From Combretum micranthum (lineage: Eukaryota > Streptophyta > Magnoliopsida > Myrtales > Combretaceae), in the NCBI GenBank assembly GCA_024138025.1, contig JAMXBD010000024.1:2604001-2668000 (forward strand): DNA of 64,000 nt, written 5' to 3'. A program made the position numbers and the translations under genes. Below are positions 11,604-24,639 of the stretch, in pieces. The notes below the pieces were generated by a model, which was given only the letters and a program-made list of their open reading frames with translations, did no database searches and was not told where the DNA came from. How positions within the stretch are numbered: position 1 is the stretch's first letter; each line of letters starts with the position of its first letter.

Positions 11604-14600
11604 TGTCAATCAATTTAATACCTCGTGTATTACACGCTCACTATAACGACATAAAACCTTCTATACTACCTCACTGTAACGCCGTAAAACTTCATCCAGG
11701 CATATACTGCCACATATAATACCTCATGTATCACACACTCATGCTTCCTTAAATGAATTTGTTTATGTCGAACATTGCTAACGGATTTTAAATTCATAAA
11801 TCATTTAATTAGATTATGGAGACAACTGGATTTGTAATATGAAAACAAACTTTAAGAAAACATTTCTAACTTCCACTCATATAAGAGTATATCAACTTTC
11901 GCAAAAACAAGCTTTATAAGCTTACTACAAACATAGGCTTCTTCACTAAGCCCTTAAAGACTATACAGACTTTAAAAGATTAAATTCAATCCTTGAAGCG
12001 AAATAAAAACAAAAACAAATAATTCATCGGCCCTACATCAATTCACTCTTCCTCCTAAAACTCCCGTAGCCAAGTCAACATCATCATCAGTATATCATCA
12101 TCAATGATCAATGCAATACCTGGAAAAAGACAATAACAACATCAATGAGCCGAAGCTCAATGCATAGTAACACAATAGCACACGAAATGACACACAAGCT
12201 TAACTAAATGTAATGCATCAACAATAAGTTATTATCTTTCCATTAAAGTGAATCAAACAATAAAGGAGCACTCATACTCTAGAACAATCTTTGGGGATCC
12301 GAGGTCCTAAGTAATAGCAGCTGTTCAAGAGGTTGATATAGGCAGCCTGAATACCTATACCTCCTACATAATGTTATAAGAAAATAGTGTCATCTAGAGT
12401 TTAAAGCCGTTACACAACTCTGCTCATCCTAGTCCATAACATCATCTAGTTTAGTCATCTCATAAAACGTGAACCAGATCATATTACTTCTCTTTGAGCC
12501 TAAGTAGACATTACACCAATATTGTTTGCCCCATTGGCTACCCGCCGAACCACTTATGAATGTCATTGCATCATGATGGGGATAGCCTAAGTGCCTAAAC
12601 TATGGTGTTCGCTCCAGACAAGGTTGCTGCTCCTCGAACCGGATTCAACGACACACACATGAGCAACACTCGTTTATTAAGCTGAGTTTAAGTTTCTAAT
12701 TCATGTAGGATGCCTATCATAACATACAACATGCAAGTTATTGTGTACAGTAAATGGCGTCCACAATCCAAAAGAATCAAGAGATAAACTAGAGGGTAGA
12801 TTCAAAAGCAAATATCTATTTAAGCAATTAAACTATATAAGCAACTAAATTATTTACTAACTTACATCAATTTTCATATTAAACATTCATTTTATGTTTC
12901 TATTTGATCAGACATGTAATAGGAAACCCACCATGACTATAAAGATCATCCTGCCAATATACAGACAATTCTCTATTGTTTATAAAATTATTTCTTTTAT
13001 TAAACAAAGCTTTAGTCTAACATATTTTAGAAATTACATACTTCTTATTATCTAAGGTTTAACCAATCATATTAATCTAAGCTAGTTACAAGCTAAATCT
13101 ATTTTAATTTAATCTTAGCCAAGTTGAATATACTTAGTCAATTTAGTTCATTAAAGTTTATTATGTCATGTTAAACTTAGGATTATTAACTGAATATATT
13201 TTATATCTAACTTCTACATTTAATCCAATCATGTATTAAATCTATAAATTCACTTAATTCATGTTTAGTTATATAAATCAACTAACATAACAATTTAACT
13301 ATTAATCACCTATTTTATTTATCTTTGTTTTTATTTTATTTTATTTTTGAATAACCCATGATGGAGGTCGTGATAGTTATCATAGGCCTTGTCACATGAC
13401 AAGGGGAAATTCGTGACCAGAGGAGATCACGTCCCTCGTCACAACCGTGATATAGGCCATTACCTTTGAAAATATATTATTAGAGGAGATCACGCCCTTC
13501 ATCAAACCAATTATTGTCCTAAATTTTATTTTCCAATTACATCATGGGTCGTGATATAGTCGTGATGGATAGAGAGATTTTGTTACGTTTTTCCTTTGTC
13601 TTTCACTCTAATTTTAGCTACTTTTTTTCGTCATATATTAACAAAATAAGTAAGTCGTACACCCATGTCTAATCCTAACCTATAAATACTTCTATATACA
13701 TTTCTATATCATATTTCCATAAATCATTTCATTAAACATATAATCGACACATGCATAGACATATCCATATTTTAGCATATATGCTCATATCTTACCAATT
13801 TATAATTATATTAGAAGATCTATAGCTATCTAGTCCTAATTTAACATTTGCATACATAAACAACAATCAAAACAAGAAAATACTAAAGTTATCTTTTTAG
13901 CAAATCTAAGGAGATTGGTCTTCTCTACTACTACTACGACTTGGAATGGTGTAGCTCCTTCAAGCTAATTTCCTACTTTAATCTTGGTTTTCATCTTCAA
14001 TTTCTCTTTTAATCATATTGAACTTGAGATTTATGGTTTGATTTTTGGAAAGAAAAGAAGAAGAGGAAGAAATGTAAAAAAGCAAAGCAAGGAAGAAGAA
14101 AGAAAAAGAAGAGAAAAGAAGGGCGGGTGCTACAAAGAGAAGAAAAAGGAAAGAAAATTAGGTTTTATAGATATTTTTAAAATAAGGGTATTGGGTTTAA
14201 CTTTCATGATAATTATTTTAAAAATCGTAATTAAATTAGAAAATAATTTGTGAATATATATATATATATACTAGAAATTTATGACTTGATATAAAAACAC
14301 AATTTAAAAGTTTCATTTATGAAATCTAACATTTAATATGAGTTCAGGTTTAAAACTAATATTTTTAAACAAGCAGTTGTTTTAAAAAATTATCAGGATT
14401 TAAAAAAATGAAAGTTAACTAAGATTCAAGGGTTTAGAGTTTACAAAACATTCAAAATCTCAATTTCAATTTAGATCTATTTACTAATTAAATTTATGTC
14501 AAATTATCTAAACATGAATAATTGTTTATTTTACTTGAATTATTTAATTATCTCATATAAATTTCTAACTAAGCTCAAATTCAATGCCATAATTAACTAT

Positions 14601-14661
14601 CTATTATGTTATTTAATTGAATCATTTATAATTTAACTAAGTGAGGGTTTGAGGTATTTCA
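11604..14661 (-). mobile_element. Diverged LTR-like block, minus orientation
   Basis: Not coding. It resembles the long solo LTRs elsewhere in the window in layout. A minus-strand hairpin TGAGCTTCGGCTCA at 12149-12162 matches a motif common in plant gypsy LTRs. A purine-rich plus strand at 14050-14170 (pyrimidine-rich leader on the minus strand) corresponds to the same region of the solo LTRs. Putative ends are tgtcaatcaatt and gaggtatttca. No target duplication was found, so both boundaries are guesses. Short repeats of ggtcgtgatag and its variants lie at 13350-13575. Confidence 0.35.
13350..13575. repeat. Cluster of GTCGTGA-type short repeats
   Basis: Direct and inverted copies of a motif around gtcgtgata and gagatcacg occur several times (near 13357, 13412, 13423, 13443, 13483, 13550 and 13562). 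Function unknown; they lie within the diverged LTR-like block. Confidence 0.5.
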
Positions 14662-15592
14662 CTCACCAACATAAGAAATCTTCTATATTATCTATTTTCA
14701 TTTTAAGATTGCTCTTGCAGCTTAACTAGAGTCCCTCTTAATAAAATTTAATCTAATAATATACTTTTGTGACTCTAATATATAAAATGGGGAAAAAAGA
14801 AAGGAAAAAAAAAAAAGAGAAATTAGAGTATAACACAATCCAATAGAAGAAATAATCCCAGGTCATCATCTAACAGTAAGGTCATTAATACTTTTTTGGT
14901 TTAGGCTATAATCAAACCCTTAAATCTATTGCATTCATTTTAATAGGTCCATCAAATAGAAGGAAAAGAAAGAATAAATAAACAAGAGGAAAGAAAACAA
15001 ATTTTCACCTTAAACACATAATAATTGTTACCAAGAGTAACTACACCAAACACAAAAGTACCCGCCTACCCATACATCCTTCAAGAAAAACATACATGTA
15101 TTAAACTTTAATGATGTTATAAGAAGTTCTTATTTATGTATATCTTCCGATCACCAGTATTTCTCTTTCATAAGACCCAAATCTAACCCTTTAAAAATCA
15201 AAACATCCGTTAGATTATGCATGTATAAAAAATTCGATGGAAAAACCAAGAGGTGGATATCAAAATGACCTTAAAACATAAAATATGCAAAAGTCATAGA
15301 GTAAGAGAGAGTTTGGTGCCTAGTCCATGTTCGAATGCTCTATTGGTTTTTGAATGGAGCTATTAGCTTAAAGGAGTCTCATTGCTTTGATTCTGGTGCC
15401 GCAAATATAAAACCGTTTTCATTAAAAGGAGCAAGGGTCTTTTCTTTCGTATGTGTAAAATTATGAGTATGCCTTTCTTTATAAAATATTTTTCTATCGC
15501 ATTCTATAAGAATATTTAACAAATATTTTTTAAAAATTAACAAAGGGTCAAGGTTTTCAAATACTTTCTTCATTTTTTATTACTTTCTCATT
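14662..15592. other. Gene-free AT-rich stretch
   Basis: No gene or element end recognised. Contains an A-rich tract near 14800-14818. Confidence 0.4.
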
Positions 15593-15597
15593 GTAGA

Positions 15598-18500
15598 TGT
15601 CAGCCTCAAAGGGTACCCTAAACGTAACAGTCCGCTACACTCAATATTAAAGCTTAAGTATGACAATTTTAGTCATTCCCAGAAACTTCGATATTAAGTG
15701 TAAGGCGTGTTCTCATAAATTTAGAGGACCATACATGGAATTATGAAGCTTAAGAAGATATAATAACAAATTAAGAAAAGTGGACTCATAATATTCATTT
15801 GTTCAAAACAACAGTTTTACAATTTTTAGGGGCATTCTCCAGCCACAAATAACTATAATCTATTACAATAATATTTCTATGAAGTTTATATCTTAGCCAA
15901 TACTAAACTTTATCTAGAAATTCCTTAACCAAAAGGAAAGTACCTGGCGACAGAGTCCACGTGGCATCAACCACAAATAGGTAAGTTGTAAAAGATATCT
16001 ATAAGTGTATAAGCTAATAGGCTTAGTGATAGCTATTTCCATAAATAACTTCTTATGTGATGGAATTCAAACAAGTTATTTAAGCAAACAAATGAAATGC
16101 AATATACACGTACGCAAACAAGGCATATAGTTTTCCAGGAACTATATGTTGAATGGATTTACGCCCTCCATTCGGAATTTGGTGAAATGTAACCTCAAAA
16201 CAAGTAGTTTTAGTTAAAAAGTTATGCTTTCGATCAATACTGCTAAGCATATTCAGTCTACTTGAATTAAGCCATGCTTTCGGACTTTCCGCCAAGCATT
16301 TTACTCCATGTAGACAAGCAATCTCTTTCGGTCAATCCGCCAAGTGTTGCTTCCGACCTAAGCTACCATTCTTCTCACCTAAGGACAATAACCTAATGCA
16401 ATGTGACTCACTTCGTGATATGCATGGATCAATTTATTTATGATATCATAGCATTATTATTATCAAATTTAAGGTGATCATATAATTTCATACAAACCAA
16501 GTGCTATACTAAAATATACATTTAATCAATCCCGGTCTCGATATTCTTAGGATCCTTTCAACAAATTTTCTCACATACAAATCCATTTGTATTTTCTTAA
16601 TTCTAATGCAACTAGACTACAAGCACAATCAAGTAAAGCGTTTTAAGGAAATAAACTCACGATGCCATGTCGACTCTTCTCTAAATGGATGAGTCGTTTC
16701 ACACAATCCACTTAGTCGAAATAGTCCTCGGGGTATGGGTATCCTTCCTCGGGATCACCTAGTTAAGGAAAATACCCAAAATGAGTACTTCTTGATGACT
16801 TTCTTGAATTTTCACAAAATAATGTCATGAGAACGTCAAAGTTCATATAAAGGAAGACTCCAATTTAAAATGGCCATAACTTAGTCATTTTAACTCGGAT
16901 TTGCGCTTATAATATACCGATTTCTACCTACTCGAAAAGATCTATCCATTTCTAAAACTATTTTTATCAAACTAGATCATTTAGGCCCCAAAATAGTGGT
17001 GATAAGATTTACCAAGAATTTTTTTATCCCAAAAAAATTTGTTTCAAACTTTAAATCGTTTAAAATTTGTTTGATAAAATACTTAATTATCTATATAGTT
17101 GAAAAAATCATTTTTCATAGATACTTAGCTCATATTTTATCCATGCTCAAGTGTTTATTGTCCAATTTCTTGGTAAGAGTTTAGAAAACTATAGTTTACA
17201 AGAATTTGTTTTGTAAATCCTTTAATATTTTGATTCCTTTGTTTTTCAAAGAGTTGCTTTATGTTTGTCTTACTATTTTTTTAAATAACTTTTTTATAAA
17301 AAATAAATTTCTTCTTTTCTAAATTTTCAACATTAGTGTACTTTTCCTATTTGTTTTCTCTGACTATTTATTTGAAAATCTTGGTTTTGGAAACTCTTAT
17401 TTTTGTTTCAAGGGATTTCCTTATATTATGAAAATTATTTTAATATCAAAGTCATCTTCTTTTTAAGAAAACAAAGTAATATAAAAAGCTTTTCAAAACA
17501 AAAGTAGTTTTAAAAATTGTAGTGAGTTCTTCTTAAAATTTGTAAAAAGAATAACTTTACTTTTATTTAAATCATAGATTTTATGTTTCATGTAAGACTA
17601 TTCTTAGGTGATAAAATCTCCTTTTCATCAAGTATAATCGGAGCTTTGAAAATTTGGACAATAATCTTAATGGGCATGATTATGAGAAATAATAATAAAC
17701 AAAAATAGCATAAATAATAAATAATGTCAAGTATTGGGAATCTTAGCTTCTTCAAGGCTCCCGAGAATAAGAAGTAGACTAGTCCCAAATAAAATAAAAG
17801 AAAGAAAAAAAATTGTTTTGACTTGATGAGGACAAGTCTAAAACTAGAGACTAGTCTTAAAACAACAAGAAATAAATAAATTGCAATGAAAGAAATAAAT
17901 AAATTACTTTGCATGGAAATAAATAAATTGCAAGTGAGCTTATATACTCTAAAGAGTATATATATATAGATACGTAATAATACTTAGATATAATAACAAT
18001 AATAATAAAAATAACAATATAAACATAAATAGATATTCATGAACAAGAACAATACATGAACATAGTGTAGCTTTCATAACATTTAATTTTTTTGGAAACT
18101 CACACTATGGTCATGCAAAGTTACATGACACAGAAAAAGAATATGTAAAGAAAAATTTACCTAAAGAAGTTTTTTTGAAGTATTATGCGGTTATGGGTTG
18201 TGTGTATGTAGAAGGTGGTTTGAGATAATTTTGAGAGGATTTTGAGATAGTTTTGAGAGAGTATTGAGAGGAAAATTTGAGAGAGATTTGGTAGAAATTT
18301 GTGGGTAGTAATTGTGTGAAAGAAGTGAAAGATGAGGGGTTATTTTAGGAAATAAGGAGTGAATTTTTGTGTGATTTAAATAAAGATAAAATGAAACAAA
18401 ATTGAGAGAGAGAGGAATGGAGGGGCACCGACCATAGAGTAAGAGAGGGAGAGGAGAGATTTTATTTTGTATTTTTGTTGATTAAAAGAAGTAATAAGTA

Positions 18501-19054
18501 AGGTAGATGTGAAATGAAGTTATAGAAAAGGTAAAAAGTAAGGGTTATAGGTTATGGTGTTGTAAGAATAGGTATTAGAAAAAGTAGAGAGAAAAGAATA
18601 GTATAGAATAGTAATGAATAGTATAATGTAAAGTAGATATGACTAATAAAGTATCAGTAGTAAAAAAATACGCGTATAATTGCGATATTTGTTATTTTTA
18701 CTTACCGAAAAATTATAAAATCAATATTTCTGAAAACCTTACATTTTTACGAGTCTAATGGTATATTCGGAATATTTTTACTATTCCGAGCCCCGGGACA
18801 TGTTTTTCAAGAACTGTATCAGTTCGGGTTTAAAACAATTCGCGGTTTTACTAATATGATCTTTTTAAGCTTCCTTATATAATTACAAACTATTCTACAT
18901 ACTAATCTCCTACTTACTTTCTTAGGGTTGCTTATTCGGGGTTGCGGGATTTAAACCATTACGTCTAACTAGGGTTTTATTGACTTTAAGGTTTCCGGTT
19001 GACTTTCCAATTAGGGTTTAAGCTAAACCGATTCCAAAATTTTGGGGGTTTACA
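15598..19054 (-). mobile_element. Long solo LTR 1 (Ty3/gypsy-type), 3.46 kb
   Basis: A non-coding block with TG...CA ends (tgtcagcctc and gggggtttaca), flanked by gtaga (15593-15597) and ataga (19055-19059), a 5-bp duplication with one mismatch. It aligns along its whole length with solo LTR 2 (33302-36807). The minus orientation is inferred from the TATA box kept in LTR 2 and from the pyrimidine-rich leader on the minus strand (about 18180-18500). It has no PBS, PPT or internal domain, so it is best explained as the product of LTR-LTR recombination. A non-autonomous LTR-bounded element without coding is the alternative. Confidence 0.8.
16008..16029 (-). other. Conserved LTR hairpin
   Basis: Inverted repeat TAAGC...GCTTA followed by gtga. 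The same motif occurs at the same relative place in solo LTR 2 and solo LTR 3. Probably part of the R or U5 RNA structure; the role is inferred. Confidence 0.5.
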
Positions 19055-19059
19055 ATAGA

Positions 19060-21733
19060 CACCTCATTTTTGTCCATTTAAGGTTTCAAATTATAATAAA
19101 AAATAATTTTGTATTAAGCCCACAAATTACAATAAATAAAAAAAAAAGAGAAGAAAATGTATAAAAATAATAAAATAATTATTGTTAAAAAAAGAAAAAA
19201 GTAAATAAAAAAAAAGGATATAAGTAATATGGGCTTCATATAGTATTAATCTTAATTATAAAATTTTTTTGACCCAATTAAATAGCCCACAATGAATTGA
19301 TCTATTTTATTGGGTCTAGTTTTTAAGCCTTAAATTCATTTTCTACGTAAACCATGTTAGAGCATAAGCCAATTACATGTATGAATAAGTCATAGGTATG
19401 CACATAGGAGACTGAGGTTCGACGCTTGAAGGAGGCAAAATGCCTCCTCTTGTTTTGCCCTCTGTATGCTACGTAGCACATGCTGATTGGCTACAATGAC
19501 ATCATCATCATCTTTTTCCTTAGTCATGCCTAAATTCACGCATGGAACAGCTTTCAGGGCTATTTTTTACCATCATTACTTCCCAATTTCACCAAATTAA
19601 TAGTGAAATTGTGAAGTACACTTGGAGTACTATGTATTGAAACCAATATATGGTCTTAATTCATAGTTTTAGGACATCAAAATTAAAGATGAAGATTAGG
19701 AAAATTAAGATCCGCCAACAACATCTATCATCATTAATGGTAATTTTGACGAATTTTCAATCGAATTGAAGCATAATTAAGCAACCTTGGACCACTTTTT
19801 CACTGAATGGAATAAAAAAACACATCCAGATTCAACCAAAATTCATGCAATCCATAAGAATCAAGAAATGAAATTTAAAACCTTAATTTTGAAAATCATG
19901 ATTAAAAGCTTTCCAATTCTGTTCAAGCTCTAAAACTCTAAAAAGGAGCTTAAGGAAGTTGTTATGTTGAACAATTACACAAAAATCACCTTCAAATAGC
20001 TTGAATCAAAGAATTCTTGAAGTTAGGGTTTCAAAGATAAAGCTTCAATTTTGAACCTTTCTAGGTGAATTTGAGTTAATTGGTTGTTACAGAAGAACTC
20101 CATGTAAGAAAAGTTATTGATCAATAACTTCAGCTCACTTTGAGGACACCGCTGCCACTGCCCTGCCCTTTCAAAACTACCACTTCGAGGCCACTTCTAA
20201 ACAAAATCAACCTTAGATGATCACTCGTCACCTTTAGTTGGTCCTATCCAACACATCCCCATACTGAGGGTACCACTAGAATGGCGATAATAGCTCTCGC
20301 CAGCCACCTGCAGTGAAGTTGCATCCGATGACCTGAACCTGAACCGGATCCGCAACTTTCCCCAGCTCCAAGAGGTGTGCGCCTCTATCAAGTAAGTTTT
20401 AATTTTTTTTTATGTAACTTTATAATAATAATGAAAAAATATAAAAAAATAAAAAATGTATATATGTATATATATATAAGTTCTGTTGTACACGTATGTT
20501 ATGAAGAATAAAATAAAATTCAATAAAAAAAATATGTGTTCACAATAAATTTTTTAAACCCTTCAATCATCATTTTTTAACAAAAAAAAATTAAAAGACA
20601 ACTTTTGTCACTTTAGAAAAAATATTTTCTTTGAAATAAAAGTTAAACAAATAGTACTATAGGATTCAATATTCAAAATTTTGTCTTTTATTAAAACAAC
20701 AAATAACAAACTTAAAGTGAAAAGGCTTAAAAAAAATTTTACACATACCAACACATTAAATTTTTAGAAAAAGAACTACATTTTATCTGATTCCAATTAG
20801 CAAGTGTGTAGATACTTACGAGGCAACCTAAAATCTGAGGAAAAAAAAAAAACTATTCTTGTTCTATCACATTATTTGTAAATATTAGAATGATTTTGTC
20901 ATTTCTTGTAATACTATATAGTTTGTCATCGACTTAAATGTAAATACAACATAATAAGATTTCTGAGCATTAAAAAGGCAAACTTTAATTTAAGAATTTA
21001 AAGGAGGTAATAGTTTGGTTTTAATAGGATAGCCCCCTTATCCAAATTTGTCTGGTTTCTTACAACTGAGTTTAAATTAATTTTTGCATACTAGTTGTTA
21101 AGTTAGTATCATCCAACCCATTAATCATAGCTTACTATTTTTCCTAACTTTAGTCAAGTGGCAAATCCTTAAAATTTTACAAAATTAAAATTTTTTTAAT
21201 TTCTATTTGAGGGTTCGTATTAAATAGGTTTGGATTTGATGAGAACCGAATTAAGAGAAATTAAACCAAAATTGAAAAATCCAAGCTAGAAGCTTTTTTT
21301 TTTAATTTTTTTTAATTTTTAAAGAAAGAAGAATTTTTTACCTTTAGATGTCCATGTCACCATCTTTCTCTAGCAATAAAATGCCAATTGCACCATGTCT
21401 TAATAAATAATTGCGGTTAATTTTCCTATTTGTAAGATACCAAAGTGCATATGCGAACTTGGTATTCTCATGAAATTGTTTCTTTCTTGTTCCTATTAAT
21501 CAATACTTGCCATATATTATAAACTGATAAATAAAGATTTTATCACTTCATAATATATGTCAAGTGTTGATTGACTAAAACTGGAATGAGACAATTATTT
21601 AGAAAGAACAAACTTTCATCCTAAAGTGCAATTAACACTAAAATTTAAAAACAAAAAGGCAAAAAAAAAATGTTAAGGGAACAAATACTTGAGTACATTG
21701 CTTTATCTTAACTTATTTGCTTAGGTAAGAAAA
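19060..21733. other. Gene-free stretch between elements
   Basis: No gene is recognised. The part at 20140-20400 is GC-richer than its surroundings and looks protein-like in pieces, but it is interrupted by stops in every frame and matches nothing I know. A TATATA microsatellite lies near 20459-20478. Confidence 0.4.
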
Positions 21734-22748
21734 TGTGTAAATCCTAATCGAAACTTTAGTATGATGCAGTAGTCGTAAGCGCTTGGACCCCCATGGAGTG
21801 CATGGTAAGGATAGACGGGTAATCGATAGGGAATATTTCGAAACTAGATGGTCAATGAGGAGCTAGAACTATGTTGCAATGGAGTTATGCAGGAGTATTG
21901 GCTCTTACATAAAACAATGCAATGGACTGTGCTAATTGATTGCTGTTTGTGTGGGCTTGATCCATACGAAACTACTTTCTTATTTTCCTTTCAGTTAAGG
22001 TCTGGGTACTTATCAAACCCCCTTCTTTAGTGCTCGATCTGCTAAGGGAACCTTACCTCTTTTGTTTGGTAAAAGTCTTAAGTACTCTTATGCATGTTTA
22101 TATTTCTAGGTAGGTGGGAGTGCTTGTTTGCCAACTTGAAACTTAATCAAACTTAATTTGTGTTCGTTGCATCAACTTAAGTGTACATGGCATCTGTATA
22201 TGTGTTTGATTATTTTGTCTGGGATTCACAGCTTACTTTTCATTATTTTAGGTATCGAGAATGATCACTTCATGAACCTTCATTATGACTCTATCGGTTT
22301 TGAGATCGATGAGTTTAGAGAGTAATGTAGAAAAGTAGAAGGTCATATGGAATTTAGGAAAAACTATATGAATGTTCATATTTCTATTTTAATGGATTAT
22401 TGTAAAATTTAAGCTATTTTGCTACCTTTGTGCCAAGTGTTAAACTTTGCGATCCAGTTGAGTGTAGCTCCCCTTTTGTGGCTACTATCTTAAGCTATTT
22501 TAGACTTTCAATTTTCGCTTCTCTCTCTCTTAAAGTACTTTTTTACATGTTGGTATAATAGTTTTGAATCTTTGGCAAATTGTCAATTGATACGTTATGG
22601 TCTTACTAAAGAGGCTAATCACGATTTCACAACTAAAACTTAGTTAGCAACCCGCCTAGTTAACGGAAGCTTTGTACATATTGCTTGGAGGTGATGTGTG
22701 TAGCAAAATAACCATGCCCTTAAGCACCTTAAGGGTTGGGTCGTTTCA
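21734..22748 (+). repeat. 5' LTR of the gypsy element
   Basis: About 1.0 kb, ending gggtcgtttca just before the primer site. It matches the split copy at about 33250-33301, 36808-36837, 37582-38245 and 39226-39445. The end is well placed by the PBS; the start is estimated from where the homology begins. Confidence 0.75.
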
Positions 22749-22750
22749 AT

Positions 22751-22763
22751 TGGTCTTAGAGCC
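22751..22763 (+). other. Primer binding site, mutated
   Basis: TGGTCTTAGAGCC, two bases after the LTR end. It differs slightly from the initiator-Met-tRNA complement TGGTATCAGAGCC. Confidence 0.75.
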
Positions 22764-23065
22764 TTAGGTTTAAAATGAATATGGTATTAAGCTTAAGTCA
22801 GTGAGCAAGAGTGTAGTATTGGGCACAATTTGATTTTTGTTTGTTTACTTGATTACTATTGTGATGGCCTTAAGTTATAACCCATAAATGGACACCAACT
22901 AATGAATAATAACTTGGCTAAATTTAAGTGTGTATTTAAAGTCACTATATCCTGAAGATGGTAATTATTAGACATACGTGATTGTATGGCATGTCGGTTT
23001 TATGAGTAGTAGATTGAAGAAATCACCTAATCTTTGTTTTATATGTGTTCCATATTGTATATTAG

Positions 23066-24110
23066 ATGGCAAGAAGAAATAGTCATAGTAGTGGTGATTC
23101 CCCTAAGGACTTACCTCCTCCACTACCATTGCCCCATGATCAAGAGCAGTTAATAGGCTTACTTAATAATATGCTCAACACTTTAAGGGAATAGATGGAG
23201 CAAAACCAAAGGTTGGAAAGACGTGATGAGGCTAAGTTAACTGAGTTTGTAGTGCTAGTTCACTCTTTCGCTAGAGCTACTAGGAACCATTTAGAGGCTA
23301 AACATTAGGTGCACCAAGTGGAGAAGACATTAGTTACCTATGGAGAGGTGGTTGGACTATGCAACCTTCATGTTGCAAGGTGAGGCAGCTCAATGGTGGG
23401 AGTCCACTAGCTGTTTGCTAAACGAAGAGATAACTTGGGAAGTGTTCCAAAGGGAATTTTACGCTGAGCATTTCACACCTAATGTTTGGGAAAAGATGAT
23501 GGCCGACTTCTACAACCTAAACAAGGGAGCAAGATGGTTGATGAGTATGAGGCGGAGTTAAATCGCTAAGTAAAGTTTGCTCCTAAGGCATTTAAGAATG
23601 ACGAGAAGTCGAGGAGGCAAAGGCTTTTGAATAAGTTAGAAACATACTTGCAACAAGAAGTGAGGAAGTTTGAGTTAGGAACCTACTCAACCATGGTAAA
23701 TAAAGCTAAGTTGATTGAGTAAGGGTTTAAGTATGTCAAGGATATAAAAAGGAGTAAGAGCTTTCTTGGAAAGAGACCCATTACCCCATATCTTGCTAGG
23801 AGAAGGACTCATGGATACTTGAGAGGCTCAAGCAATATTAGGAGTCCTATGAAGAAAAAAGCCTTCATAGCCAAACCCTATACATCTACTAAGATGACCA
23901 TGTCCAGAAGAGACTGAAGATGCATGGAACCCCACAAGAAGGAGGAATGCAAGTGGAATACTAAGGCATATTTTGCTTATGGGAAAGAGGGTCACAAGAG
24001 CTATGATTGTCCAAGCCCTATCTTGAAGCCAATGTTCTATTACTAATGCAAGCAAAGAGGACACCATGGAAATGAATGTAAAGCAAGAGGCAAGAACGAC
24101 GATGGTCCAT
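23066..24110 (+). pseudogene. Gypsy gag with zinc knuckle
   Basis: Starts at ATG 23066 (MARRNSHSSGDSPKDLPPP). The capsid core is at 23340-23561: LDYATFMLQGEAAQWWES and then WEVFQREFYAEHF, the retrotransposon gag signature. The region after it (FAPKAFKNDEKSRRQRLL) continues capsid. A knuckle remnant with YGKEGHKSYDC lies near 23975-24011 (its first cysteine is replaced by tyrosine) and CKQRGHHGNEC near 24049-24081. There are in-frame stops, for example after NTLRE and after KLIE, plus frame changes. The product would package element RNA. Non-functional. Confidence 0.85.
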
Positions 24111-24215
24111 CTGGAATAAAAAAAACAAGTTTATTAGAATAGTTTATGCTTTTTAGGTTGAGGAATCAAAAGTGGAGATAGACACACTTGCAGGTATGAT
24201 CCCTATAGCAGATAT

Positions 24216-24587
24216 GTGACATATGTTATGTTTGAAACTAGAGCCACACATACGTGTATATATCAGGAATTCACTAAATTGCATATACTTTCTCTTGATT
24301 ACGCACCTACTCACTTGTGTGTTAGTTCACCTTTAGGGATGGGTGCTGCTTTAAATAAAGTATATAGGAATGTAAGTGTATGCATAGCTGATGTAAATAT
24401 ACCTGTTGAAATGCTAATTCTTGATAAGAATGAGTTTAATGTAATCTTAGGAATGAATTGTCTAGTAAAGCATAATCTAATGATTGATCGTAGATGTGGT
24501 GTACTGAAATTTATGAATGAGGAAAAAGTGATATCATATGTAATAGATTTACATAGGCCTAGGGGCTTACCATCAAGAGAGTTATGA
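24216..24587 (+). pseudogene. Gypsy aspartic protease, active site lost
   Basis: A 123-codon frame matching the pepsin-like retroviral protease of plant gypsy elements. The flap and downstream motifs are visible: VNIPVEMLILDKNEFNVILG, followed by MNCLVKHNLMIDR. The expected D-S/T-G catalytic triplet has become E-T-R in FETRATHTCI, so the enzyme would be inactive even if translated. The frame before and after is broken. Confidence 0.82.
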
Positions 24588-24639
24588 GAGAAAAGTAGGA
24601 TTGCAGCCATGAATGAAGAGGAGAAGGGAGATATGACCC

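Noticed and set aside
17588..17914. 108-codon hydrophobic minus-strand frame
   Set aside because: Lies inside solo LTR 1, in AT-rich DNA; the equivalent place in solo LTR 2 gives a different broken frame.
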